Part shown: one piece after another, positions 1-7,018 of the stretch
Layout: each line of letters starts with the position of its first letter
How positions within the stretch are numbered: the stretch's first letter is position 1
Source: Erysipelothrix sp. UBA3383
GTDB taxonomy: Bacteria; Bacillota_I; Bacilli_A; Erysipelotrichales; Erysipelotrichaceae
NCBI GenBank assembly: GCA_002358955.1
Contig: DEPV01000046.1
Location: forward strand, 1 to 8,775
Length of the DNA stretch: 8,775 nucleotides
Reading direction: 5' to 3'
Notes under the pieces: model-generated
What the model was told of the DNA's origin: nothing
The model's database searches: none
The model's input: only the letters and a program-made list of their open reading frames with translations
Position numbers and translations under genes: made by a program

Positions 1-680
1 AAAATTGTACGAATGAGCTTCTTAAATTTTACATCTTTTTGATGAACAACAACTGCTAAGAATATCCCAAGTGATACTTGTAGAATCGTCGCACACAGCG
101 TCCATACAACAGTCCATCCCAATACATCGATGAATGTTGAACGCCATATATCAACCGTAAATATATTCTTAAACGTTTCCAAACCAACCCAAGATACAAG
201 TTTAGCGGGTGGTGAGTTATATAAGTTGTAGTTCGTAAACGCTAATGCGAAACTGAATAGAATTGGAAATACAACTGTGAAAATTAACATGATTAACGAT
301 GGACCACTGATGAGATAAGGATATCCTTGACTCACAAGATTTTTTAGGTCTTGTCTGATCGTATATAACTGATGTCCTTCATCGCGTTTAGCACCGTTTT
401 TGTAAGCATCTACGATGTTCCCAATAAATAACAGAGCACCGATGGCTAAAATAATAAGTGATAAAGCTCCCCTTGCAAGTAAGAAAATTGAGTTATCACG
501 AGGAAGCGTTGTTCCTAGTGTTACAATCCCCCATAAACCAACTGAGATAAATGAAGCAAATAAGAGTACGTATGATAATGCAATCATCATAAATAAGATC
601 CCTTTAATAATTTGCTTGTTATAGAGTTGACCCAATCCAGGTATTACTGATAGAATTCCGGCTTTTTTACTGTGTTTCAT
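1..680 (-). CDS. MalF/GanP-like sugar ABC transporter permease, N-terminal half (runs off left edge)
   Basis: Inner-membrane permease subunit of a CUT1-type carbohydrate ABC importer. The frame is open from an ATG at 680 to the window edge, giving 226 whole codons. An AAGGGGTG ribosome binding site lies 5 bases upstream. The protein starts with a short basic stretch, then PGLGQLYNKQ (residues 14-23), a signature of the extended N-terminus of Gram-positive MalF/GanP permeases. Hydrophobic segments lie near residues 26-49, 66-88, 122-148 and 188-212. NYNLYNSPPAKLVSWVGLE (about 150-168) resembles the periplasmic-side loop of this family. Relatives are about 430 residues, so roughly half is present; the EAA loop that contacts the ATPase is outside the window. 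It follows the binding-protein gene by 58 bp on the same strand, so the two are probably co-transcribed. The substrate, beta-galactosides, is inferred from the neighbouring galactosidase. Confidence 0.93.
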   Translation of the reverse strand, partial: MKHSKKAGILSVIPGLGQLYNKQIIKGILFMMIALSYVLLFASFISVGLWGIVTLGTTLPRDNSIFLLARGALSLIILAIGALLFIGNIVDAYKNGAKRDEGHQLYTIRQDLKNLVSQGYPYLISGPSLIMLIFTVVFPILFSFALAFTNYNLYNSPPAKLVSWVGLETFKNIFTVDIWRSTFIDVLGWTVVWTLCATILQVSLGIFLAVVVHQKDVKFKKLIRTI

Positions 681-701
681 TATTACACCCCTTTATTAAT
701 T

Positions 702-730
702 ACAAACTCACCAGTGAATGATGAGTTTGT
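702..730 (-). other. Hairpin between binding-protein and permease genes
   Basis: A perfect 9-bp inverted repeat (ACAAACTCA at 702-710, TGAGTTTGT at 722-730) fills most of the 58-bp gap between the binding-protein stop and the permease ribosome binding site. The minus-strand transcript has no U-run after it; the T-run (731-735) follows the hairpin only on the plus strand. It is therefore better read as an mRNA-stabilising or processing element than as a terminator of the operon. Such hairpins are known between malE-type and malF-type genes, where they leave more binding protein than permease. The function here is inferred. Confidence 0.5.
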
Positions 731-738
731 TTTTCTGA

Positions 739-2001
739 TTAGTTAGAATGATTTGCTGCTATTTGACTCTTAATGAGTTCTACTGCTTGTTCTAATGCTG
801 TTTTAACATCTGAACCTGTTGCAATTGTTTGAAGTGCTGAATCAACTGGCGTCCAAACTTCATTCATTTCAGGAATGCTTGGTGTTAACTCTGAGTATTG
901 TGATTGCTCTGCTACTGCTTTAGCAACAGGATCTGCAGCAACTGCTGGATCATCTACAAGTACTTTAAGAGCTGGTACTTCATTTGTTTTCTCGAAACGA
1001 ACTTTTGAGTTCTCTTCGTTCGCAATGAACTTAACAAATTCTTCTGCTAGTTCACTATTCTTAGAATATGAACTTACGTTATAACTCTTCACACCAACGA
1101 ATGCGCTCATGTGTTCCCCTGAGTCTAACTTAGGTAATGCTACAACACCATAGTCGATTCCAGCTTCCTTGAACGGGTTAGCGTTCCATGGGCCTGAAAT
1201 AACTGCCGCTGCTTTTCCTTCACTGAATAGTGTATCAAGAACTGTGATTCCTTGTTCTCCGATAATTCCAGCTGGGAATATTTCATTAGTATAGAATTCT
1301 TGCATTCTTGTAGCAGCTTCGATTACACCGCTAGTAGCAAGACCGATATCATCTATGTTGAATGAACCATCTGCATTTTCACCGAAGATATATCCACCAC
1401 TTGCACTGAATACACTTTGTGCATAATAGATTTGATCCCATAGTGTTAAGAAACCGTATTGTCCATCTCCAACAACTTTTTCTGAGAAATCATACCATTC
1501 GTTTAATGTTTCAGGTAGATTCGCCTCATCAACTAAGTCCTTGTTATAGTACATAACAATTGTTTCAACTGCTTTTGGTAAACCATATACTTCGCCAGCT
1601 ACAGTTTGAGATTCAAGTGCAACATCTGTAAATGCATCTTTTTCAGCATCTGTCAGAGTCATTTTATGTAAGAGACCTTCAAGTACTAATGTACCGATTT
1701 GATCTCCAGGAATTGTGATCACGTCAGGACCAATGCCCGCAGGACCATCAAGTCTTAAGTCTTCGTTTTGTTTAGCATAAGCTTTTTCAACAACTTGGAC
1801 TTTAACATCATGCAGTTCTTCGAACTTAGCAACTGCTTCTTCGATACCATTTGTTTTCTCGATATCTTCCCAAACTAGTAAATCGTAATCCTTATTCGTT
1901 GAACCACTTCCTGATCCTTCACCATCTTTAGGTGCACACCCAGTAAGTACTAAAGCAAATACTGTAAATAAAGCAAACAATGAAAATATTTTCTTATTCA
2001 T
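739..2001 (-). CDS. Lipoprotein sugar-binding protein of ABC transporter (MalE/GanS-like)
   Basis: Extracytoplasmic solute-binding protein, family 1, of a CUT1-type importer, 420 residues, a normal length. The frame is open up to 2070, but the start is placed at 2001: GGGAGGAG (2011-2018) lies 9 bases upstream, and translation from there begins with a textbook lipoprotein signal, MNKK, then a hydrophobic core, then the lipobox LTGC (Cys22 lipidated). A Gly/Ser-rich linker follows (about 27-35), then the folded domain. YDLLVWEDIEKTNG, GPDVITIPGDQIG (91-103), VYGLPKAVETIVMYYNKDL (about 138-156) and KAAAVISGPWN are typical of maltose/galacto-oligosaccharide binders. It has its own promoter with an operator and a cre site, and the permease follows. 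The exact sugar cannot be read from sequence; the context points to a beta-galactoside or galacto-oligosaccharide. Confidence 0.95.
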   Translation of the reverse strand: MNKKIFSLFALFTVFALVLTGCAPKDGEGSGSGSTNKDYDLLVWEDIEKTNGIEEAVAKFEELHDVKVQVVEKAYAKQNEDLRLDGPAGIGPDVITIPGDQIGTLVLEGLLHKMTLTDAEKDAFTDVALESQTVAGEVYGLPKAVETIVMYYNKDLVDEANLPETLNEWYDFSEKVVGDGQYGFLTLWDQIYYAQSVFSASGGYIFGENADGSFNIDDIGLATSGVIEAATRMQEFYTNEIFPAGIIGEQGITVLDTLFSEGKAAAVISGPWNANPFKEAGIDYGVVALPKLDSGEHMSAFVGVKSYNVSSYSKNSELAEEFVKFIANEENSKVRFEKTNEVPALKVLVDDPAVAADPVAKAVAEQSQYSELTPSIPEMNEVWTPVDSALQTIATGSDVKTALEQAVELIKSQIAANHSN

Positions 2002-2022
2002 AATCTTTCGCTCCTCCCGCGG

Positions 2023-2036
2023 TGTAACCGCTCTCA
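2023..2036. promoter_or_regulatory. CcpA catabolite-responsive element (cre)
   Basis: TGTAACCGCTCTCA matches the Gram-positive cre consensus TGWAANCGNTNWCA at every defined position, including the central CG. It spans about -1 to +13 of the predicted binding-protein transcript, the classic position for CcpA repression. It lies between the promoter and the ribosome binding site. This suggests that glucose or another preferred sugar shuts down the transporter genes. Confidence 0.8.
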
Positions 2037-2041
2037 ACAAA

Positions 2042-2070
2042 AATATACCATAGGTTTTTACCCAAGTCAA
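2042..2070 (-). promoter_or_regulatory. Sigma-A promoter of binding-protein/permease operon
   Basis: On the minus strand: -35 TTGACT (2065-2070), a 17-base spacer and -10 TATATT (2042-2047), preceded by a TGG extended -10 motif. The expected start of transcription is near 2035, leaving a leader of about 33 bases that includes the cre site and a strong ribosome binding site. The spacing and both hexamers are close to consensus, so this should be a strong promoter when not repressed. Confidence 0.8.
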
Positions 2071-2087
2071 TAAAAGTTTTAATAGTA

Positions 2088-2107
2088 TTGGTAAAATGTT
2101 TTACTAA
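2088..2107. promoter_or_regulatory. Operator A, probable LacI-family site at binding-protein promoter
   Basis: TTGGTAAAATGTTTTACTAA is a 20-bp pseudo-palindrome whose 9-base halves differ at one position. Its centre is about 30 bp upstream of the centre of the -35 element and about -62 from the predicted transcript start. It overlaps the stop codon of the regulator gene. Similar sites occur at the other two promoters of this locus (3151-3170, 6965-6984, 6985-7004), which is the main reason for calling it an operator of the local regulator. Confidence 0.65.
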
Positions 2108-3105
2108 GTGGTCTTCCTTAAAATCAATTCAGAGTTAACCAGTATCGTTTTAGATACAGTACGCTTTTCAATAATTCTCTCAATCAGTAATTTCACAGCA
2201 GATTCACACAACAAAGCGATCTCGATATTAAAAGTACTTAATGGAGGTGATACATACTTCGCAACAGAAATATTATTAATACTGATTAATCGAACACGAC
2301 CTGGTACCGAAATCTCATGCTCATTCAAAGCCTGAAGTGCCCCAACCGCAATTGGGTCCGCCGCAATAAAGAATGCATCCGGTAAATCTTCACCCAATGT
2401 TTCTATTGCCTTTGACATCAATCGATACCCTGTATCCACAGAGAATCCGTGATCCGCAAATACAAAGCGCTCATCAAACTTATCTTTAATCATTAAGGTC
2501 TGTCTGAAACGAAGCTCTCGCTCATCCATTTTATCTTCACCAAAATCAGGATCAAAGAATGTACCACCAATGAATCCGATTCGATCAATGCCTTCACTTA
2601 AAAAGTGATCAATGGCGATATCTGTAATACGACTCAAATCACTTTTAGCACAGTCATACTTATCTACATTAGGATTAATATCCAAAAACACACCCTTTTC
2701 AGTAATGGTATCTAAATGTTTTAGTTCTTCCTTCTTAAAAGCACCAATGGCTATAAAACCATTCGTAGTCTTTTTAACTGCCTTAATGCCGTCTTGTTTC
2801 TTATAGATGTGAAGCTCCACATTCAGGTTTGCACAAATGCGCTCAAGTTCGATACGCATTTGCTTGAAGTACACATCCTGTAGTTCTTCAATATCACTCA
2901 CCCAATATAATAAAGCAATGTCCTTAATTAAAGGATTGATTGCTTTTTTTCGATAACCTAGCTGGTTCGCCGTTTCAAAAATAATATCCCTCGTTTCAAT
3001 ATTTACCGATAAGGTTGGGTCATTATTTAAAACACGAGACACAGTCGCGATTGAAAATCCAGATTGTTTCGCAACCTCTGTTATTGTTACATTTTTTTTA
3101 GTCAT
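2104..3105 (-). CDS. LacI-family transcriptional regulator (EbgR/GalR type)
   Basis: DNA-binding, sugar-responsive regulator, 333 residues. The N-terminal helix-turn-helix is clear: VTITEVAKQSGFSIATVSRV, with recognition helix SIATVSRVLN (about 18-27), followed by LGYRKK. The effector domain (about 60-333) begins IALLYWVSDIEELQDVYF, a start typical of the EbgR-like ligand-binding group, and contains IDRIGFIGG and PDAFFIAADPIAVGAL, the usual periplasmic-binding-protein-fold motifs. The segment between GYR and the effector domain is only about 10 residues, shorter than the roughly 15 of LacI or GalR, so the hinge helix may be missing. AAGGAG lies 7 bases before the ATG. It sits between the galactosidase and transporter genes on the same strand and carries a probable operator at its own promoter, so autoregulation is likely. 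The inducer is unknown, probably a galactoside or derivative. Confidence 0.93.
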   Translation of the reverse strand: MTKKNVTITEVAKQSGFSIATVSRVLNNDPTLSVNIETRDIIFETANQLGYRKKAINPLIKDIALLYWVSDIEELQDVYFKQMRIELERICANLNVELHIYKKQDGIKAVKKTTNGFIAIGAFKKEELKHLDTITEKGVFLDINPNVDKYDCAKSDLSRITDIAIDHFLSEGIDRIGFIGGTFFDPDFGEDKMDERELRFRQTLMIKDKFDERFVFADHGFSVDTGYRLMSKAIETLGEDLPDAFFIAADPIAVGALQALNEHEISVPGRVRLISINNISVAKYVSPPLSTFNIEIALLCESAVKLLIERIIEKRTVSKTILVNSELILRKTT

Positions 3106-3127
3106 GGTAGTCTCCTTCTTTCCTTAA

Positions 3128-3156
3128 ATTATAACCTATATGAAAGATGATTACTA
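3128..3156 (-). promoter_or_regulatory. Probable promoter of the LacI-family regulator gene
   Basis: On the minus strand: -10 TATAAT (3128-3133) and, 17 bases upstream, a poor -35 TAGTAA (3151-3156). The -35 hexamer lies inside operator B. A transcript from here would start near 3121 and reach the ATG at 3105 after about 16 bases. The weak -35 suggests low expression; read-through from the galactosidase gene is also possible because no terminator is seen in the 81-bp gap (3106-3186). Confidence 0.55.
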
Positions 3157-3170
3157 AATAGTTTTACTAA
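3151..3170. promoter_or_regulatory. Operator B, probable autoregulatory site at regulator promoter
   Basis: TTACTAAATAGTTTTACTAA is a 20-bp pseudo-palindrome with two mismatches between half-sites. Its right half TTTTACTAA is identical to that of operator A. It overlaps the -35 element of the regulator promoter, so binding there would be expected to block transcription of the regulator's own gene. It lies shortly after the galactosidase stop codon. Confidence 0.6.
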
Positions 3171-3186
3171 AATAATCAACACCTGA

Positions 3187-6100
3187 TCATAAATGACTAA
3201 TACGATACTTCTTCCAATTTCTTTGTCCCTCTTGTTTAACATAAAGGTCAATACCTCCCTCACGCTCAACAGAATAATAAGCCATATTCAAAGTGGACTT
3301 AATTTTGTAATTACCTTCGATTGAGTAATGCGTCATCTTAGGATCTAATACAAGTTCTCCATCCTTCTGCACTAAAGACACAACGCCACCGCTCTTTGGA
3401 CACGGTAGGGTATCGTAGACACGAATCTGTCGAACAGATACTTCATTACTTACTCTCACGCGCAGTGCATGCGTTAGTACGCCCTTGAAGGTATGTTCAT
3501 GTCCAGTACTCGATAAGTTTTCAACCGATACCCATTGAGTATCATCATTAATCACGTATTCTTCATCAAGCGCGACATTATTAAAGTTCTTTGGTAATCT
3601 CGAAAGATCGCCCACAAAGTATTCGATACTGTACGAGGAAGTAAATTCCTCAAAGAAGTCAATGTTGATATTGTTGATGAAACGTTTGTCTAAAGTTCCC
3701 GCATCAGCAAACAATACCCCAAACCAGTGTGAACCATCACTAATCGAACTTCTCCATTCGCTGTCATCTTGAGCATCATTCAATGCAGTCGCAAAATAAC
3801 CACTATCTGAATGTGATGCAATTCCAGCAGGTAGGTTACTTCCAGTCCATGTTTGAGATATATTATATCCTTTTAAGTATTCCTCGCTCACACGGACAAA
3901 GAGCGTTGTCTCTATTGACGTTTGATCCAGGAGTCCCTTTAATCTAAACTCGTTCGCATACGAAAGTCTTTCCTCATCAATGGCTTCCCATTGAATCTCA
4001 GTACTCACATACGAGCCATCACTTCTGAATGCGCGTGCATGCGTAGGCAAGTTCAATGCCATACCAACAGGCGACTGCATACTGAAGCACTCCGCAACTA
4101 CGAATGTTGGTTCAGACTCTACTTCAGACTCCAAACGATCATTCGTAATAAGTACTTCAACTTCGTTTGACACGAAAGAAAGTTCATTTGATTTTGCCGT
4201 AACATTTAATTTAGTTGTTCCAGATTTCAATGCAGTCAATCCATTTGAAAGATACTCTGAATCAACATTGACTTCAAAATCAAATGAGTGGTGATGGACT
4301 TCTTGATTGTTGTTGAAGACACGCAGGTTGTATTCAATAGTCTCATCGATCTTAACTGTTGTATTATTGACACTCAATTCAAGTGAGAATTCATCCGATT
4401 TAACAGGTCGATCAAACTCTAAAGTCGTTGACGCCAGCCCTTCTGTTGATGCCTTTAACTTAAAGCCAGCAAGGTTCTTATCAAGTAATATGATAACTAA
4501 GGCCTTACCACTGAACAAGTGTCGTTTAGTGTCCTTATAGCGCTCTAAACTTGATGGGTTCCCGTTATCAACACCCACGATCGTACCCGCTCCTTCAAGT
4601 TCAAAGTGAATAAGGTTGTCCGCAGTTGGATGTTCAATTCCTAAGTCATCCACAAGTGATACCTCAACATAGATTAACTCATCCGTTTGTGGGTTCGTAT
4701 TTTCAGTGTCAACATTCAACTTAATCCCCACCGGATCATTCGCTGTTTTAACGATCGTATCAACTCTATCGACATCATCAAATGCTACTGCTCGTAATTC
4801 CCCTGGCACAAAATCGAGTCGCCACTCAAGATAGAGTTTATCGGCGCTTTCGCCCTCTAGATATTCTCTACCATCAGAAGTTACTTTCTTATTGAATGAT
4901 TTAACGCCTAGTGATTCGTTGTTTAAAAATAGTTCAACGTGCTCTAGATTTGAGAACACTCTTAGTGGAATCTTTCCATCTGCCGTTCTCATGTTAAAGT
5001 CCAGAAGTTCTTCATCATCCCAATTCCAGTGTGGGAAAATATGAACCATTGGTTTATTCGACCATTGACTCTGGTAAAGATAGAAATCATTCTTTGGATA
5101 CCCTGCAGTGTCCACAAGACCAAAGTAGGAACTTTTCGCTGGTGTTTTATTATCGTTATGCCACGGTGTAGGTTCTCCAATGTAGTCAAACCCAGTCCAA
5201 ATAAACTGACCTGAATACGCTCGGTTATCTCGATCAATGCGATAGGACTCAGTTGCGGTACGACCCCAAATAACACGGTCGTTACCATAATCAGATTGCT
5301 GGTACTTACGTTCTTGTGAGTTATCGTGAACTGGTAGTTCATCAGGTAATGCATAAACACCACGGCTTCTTATTGCGGATGATGTTTCTGATCCATAAAT
5401 ATTCCACTTTGGATGGCGCTCTCTCATAATATCAAAACTGTCTTCAGCATAATTAAGTCCCACAGCATCAAGTACTTCACTGATTGCTTCATGCGGACCC
5501 GTAGATGCCCATCTATAAACATCTTGTCCCATCGTTGTGAAGCGAGACTCATCAATTTCCTTAACCCATTTATTAAGATTTTTCACCGTCGTTAAAGCAT
5601 GTTCACTGCCATCATTGGATTCACTAATTTCATTTCCAATCGACCACATAATTATTGAAGGTGAATTAATTCCACGTCTTACCATTTGTTTAATATCAAA
5701 TTCAGCCCAGCTTGTCCCAGCTGGCGCATACGGATGCTCTGCTTCCGCTTCAAAGAAGCGACCATAGTCAAACTTCTTCTTACCCTGGAACCATGTATCA
5801 AATGCTTCATCGATCATTAAGAAACCCATATCCTCTAGAATGGGAATTAAGATATCATCCCCCGGATTATGAGAGACTCGAATCGCATTGGTTCCCATGC
5901 GTTTAAGAATATTCATTTGTCGAATAATTGATTCTTTATGAGACACTGAACCCAATGCCCCGTGATCATGGTGCATACACACACCTTGAAGTTTAAGGTA
6001 CTCACCATTTAAATAGAATCCATTGTCTGGATCAAGTTTGATGAATCTAAACCCAAATCTATTGTGAACTTCATCAATTAGTTCATTGTCCTCAAAAACA

Positions 6101-6849
6101 CGCGTGATTAGCGTATACATTGTGGGTGAATCAATTGACCATAAATTGGGTTTACTTACCCATAAATCACTTGATGAGTCTGATGTAATCACTTGATCAT
6201 TAGAATCTCTAATCTCATAAGAGAGTCTTTGGTTCGAGTTCAAATCTCTACTTAGTGTAGTTGATACTTTAACATTAACCATATCTTGATATTCATTTTC
6301 CAAATTAGGCGTCTCAATACGCGTGCCATATGTTTGTACGTGTACTGGATTAAGAATACTCAGTGATACATTGCGATAGATCCCTGATCCTGAATACCAA
6401 CGACTGCTGGGTTGTTCGTTCACAACCTTGACGCTGATAACATTCGGACGCGAGTCAAAATATACATAATCCGTAATATCATACTCAAACGGTGTATAGC
6501 CATTCGGGTAGTTTCCTACCATGACACCATTCACAAATACCGTGGAGTCCATATAGACACCTGAAAAATTAATATGAATTCGAGATCCTTCAAGTGTTTC
6601 ATCCAGATTAAATGATTTGCGATACCATCCGTGACCACCATTTAAAAGCCCACCCTCGTTTTGAGCAGGTGAGTCATGGTCAAAGTCAAAAAAGATACTC
6701 CAGTCATGGGGCAATGTAACTTGCTCCCACAATGAATCATCGTAGTGTTTGTTTGATGGTGATATTAAGTCATCATTCAATGAGAATTTCCAATTGTGAT
6801 TAAAATCGATAGTGCGAATTCTTTGTGTTAGTTTTTCAGTATTAGTCAT
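3187..6849 (-). CDS. Large multidomain GH2 beta-galactosidase, BgaA-like, without export signal
   Basis: Hydrolyses terminal beta-galactosides, 1220 residues. An upstream ATG exists at 6861, but the start is placed at 6849 (MTNTEK) because GGAGAG (6854-6859) lies just before it, while the upstream ATG has no ribosome binding site. Domain order: GH2 sugar-binding jelly roll (about 10-175), GH2 immunoglobulin-like domain (about 180-270), TIM barrel (about 275-600), DUF4982-like (about 602-695), GH2 C5-like (about 705-800), two Ig/Big_4-like beta domains (about 815-990), a discoidin-like beta domain (about 1000-1145) and a short beta-rich tail. The acid/base is Glu407 in MWSIGNE and the nucleophile Glu488 in YGSETSS. 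FIWTGFDYIGEPTPWHN and SSYFGLVDTAGYPKNDFY are hallmarks of the pneumococcal BgaA type, which acts on Gal-beta-1,4-GlcNAc. Unlike BgaA there is no signal peptide and no LPXTG anchor, so it should act on imported sugar in the cytoplasm. The C-terminal domain assignments are approximate. Confidence 0.94.
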   Translation of the reverse strand: MTNTEKLTQRIRTIDFNHNWKFSLNDDLISPSNKHYDDSLWEQVTLPHDWSIFFDFDHDSPAQNEGGLLNGGHGWYRKSFNLDETLEGSRIHINFSGVYMDSTVFVNGVMVGNYPNGYTPFEYDITDYVYFDSRPNVISVKVVNEQPSSRWYSGSGIYRNVSLSILNPVHVQTYGTRIETPNLENEYQDMVNVKVSTTLSRDLNSNQRLSYEIRDSNDQVITSDSSSDLWVSKPNLWSIDSPTMYTLITRVFEDNELIDEVHNRFGFRFIKLDPDNGFYLNGEYLKLQGVCMHHDHGALGSVSHKESIIRQMNILKRMGTNAIRVSHNPGDDILIPILEDMGFLMIDEAFDTWFQGKKKFDYGRFFEAEAEHPYAPAGTSWAEFDIKQMVRRGINSPSIIMWSIGNEISESNDGSEHALTTVKNLNKWVKEIDESRFTTMGQDVYRWASTGPHEAISEVLDAVGLNYAEDSFDIMRERHPKWNIYGSETSSAIRSRGVYALPDELPVHDNSQERKYQQSDYGNDRVIWGRTATESYRIDRDNRAYSGQFIWTGFDYIGEPTPWHNDNKTPAKSSYFGLVDTAGYPKNDFYLYQSQWSNKPMVHIFPHWNWDDEELLDFNMRTADGKIPLRVFSNLEHVELFLNNESLGVKSFNKKVTSDGREYLEGESADKLYLEWRLDFVPGELRAVAFDDVDRVDTIVKTANDPVGIKLNVDTENTNPQTDELIYVEVSLVDDLGIEHPTADNLIHFELEGAGTIVGVDNGNPSSLERYKDTKRHLFSGKALVIILLDKNLAGFKLKASTEGLASTTLEFDRPVKSDEFSLELSVNNTTVKIDETIEYNLRVFNNNQEVHHHSFDFEVNVDSEYLSNGLTALKSGTTKLNVTAKSNELSFVSNEVEVLITNDRLESEVESEPTFVVAECFSMQSPVGMALNLPTHARAFRSDGSYVSTEIQWEAIDEERLSYANEFRLKGLLDQTSIETTLFVRVSEEYLKGYNISQTWTGSNLPAGIASHSDSGYFATALNDAQDDSEWRSSISDGSHWFGVLFADAGTLDKRFINNINIDFFEEFTSSYSIEYFVGDLSRLPKNFNNVALDEEYVINDDTQWVSVENLSSTGHEHTFKGVLTHALRVRVSNEVSVRQIRVYDTLPCPKSGGVVSLVQKDGELVLDPKMTHYSIEGNYKIKSTLNMAYYSVEREGGIDLYVKQEGQRNWKKYRISHL

Positions 6850-6879
6850 AGTTCTCTCCATTCAACTTAATTTATAGAT

Positions 6880-6923
6880 GGGATTCATTAAAAATATGAA
6901 ACTTGTTTGATGTATGAAATCCC
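6880..6923 (-). other. Stem-loop at the 5' end of the galactosidase leader
   Basis: In the minus-strand transcript, GGGATTTCAT (6914-6923) can pair with ATGAATCCC (6880-6888), a 9-bp stem with one bulged base and a loop of about 25 bases. The predicted transcript start is near 6925, so this hairpin would lie at the very 5' end of the mRNA, a position that often protects against RNase attack. The loop contains TGAAACTTGTTTGA (6897-6910 on plus), which resembles a cre site but lacks the central CG, so I do not call it one. Confidence 0.35.
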
Positions 6924-6931
6924 TTACACTC

Positions 6932-6959
6932 ATTATACAATGATTCAGTTGAAAGTAAA
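6932..6959 (-). promoter_or_regulatory. Sigma-A promoter of the beta-galactosidase gene
   Basis: On the minus strand: -35 TTTACT (6954-6959), a 16-base spacer and a perfect -10 TATAAT (6932-6937). The expected start is near 6925, giving a leader of about 75 bases. The two tandem operators begin 5 bp upstream of the -35 element. Confidence 0.7.
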
Positions 6960-6964
6960 GTTTA

Positions 6965-6984
6965 TTACTAAAAGGTTTTATAAA
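6965..6984. promoter_or_regulatory. Operator C, proximal of two tandem sites at the galactosidase promoter
   Basis: TTACTAAAAGGTTTTATAAA fits the locus half-site pattern TTAGTAAAA / TTTTACTAA with one mismatch on the left and two on the right. Its centre is about -50 from the predicted start, just upstream of the -35. It abuts operator D exactly. Confidence 0.55.
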
Positions 6985-7004
6985 TTAGTTAAATCTTTTA
7001 GTGA
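6985..7004. promoter_or_regulatory. Operator D, distal tandem site at the galactosidase promoter
   Basis: TTAGTTAAATCTTTTAGTGA fits the same half-site pattern with one mismatch on the left and two on the right. Its centre is 20 bp from that of operator C, about two helical turns, so two dimers could sit on the same face of the DNA. It is the weakest of the four as a palindrome; its exact contact with C supports it. Confidence 0.45.
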
Positions 7005-7018
7005 TTGATGATTCCAAA

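Noticed and set aside
415..624. Short plus-strand frame opposite the permease
   Set aside because: Antisense to a well-supported membrane protein and without a convincing ribosome binding site.
2002..2070. 23-residue N-terminal extension of the binding-protein frame
   Set aside because: It covers the cre site, predicted transcript start and ribosome binding site. The lipoprotein signal begins at the ATG at 2001.
4989..5363. 124-codon open frame on the minus strand inside the galactosidase
   Set aside because: Same-strand out-of-frame shadow within the conserved TIM barrel, with no family motif.
6850..6861. Upstream ATG four codons before the chosen galactosidase start
   Set aside because: It has no ribosome binding site, and the sequence it would encode contains the site serving the ATG at 6849.
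6897..6910. cre-like palindrome TGAAACTTGTTTGA in the galactosidase leader
   Set aside because: The conserved central CG and one outer base are missing, so it is mentioned only as a weak resemblance.
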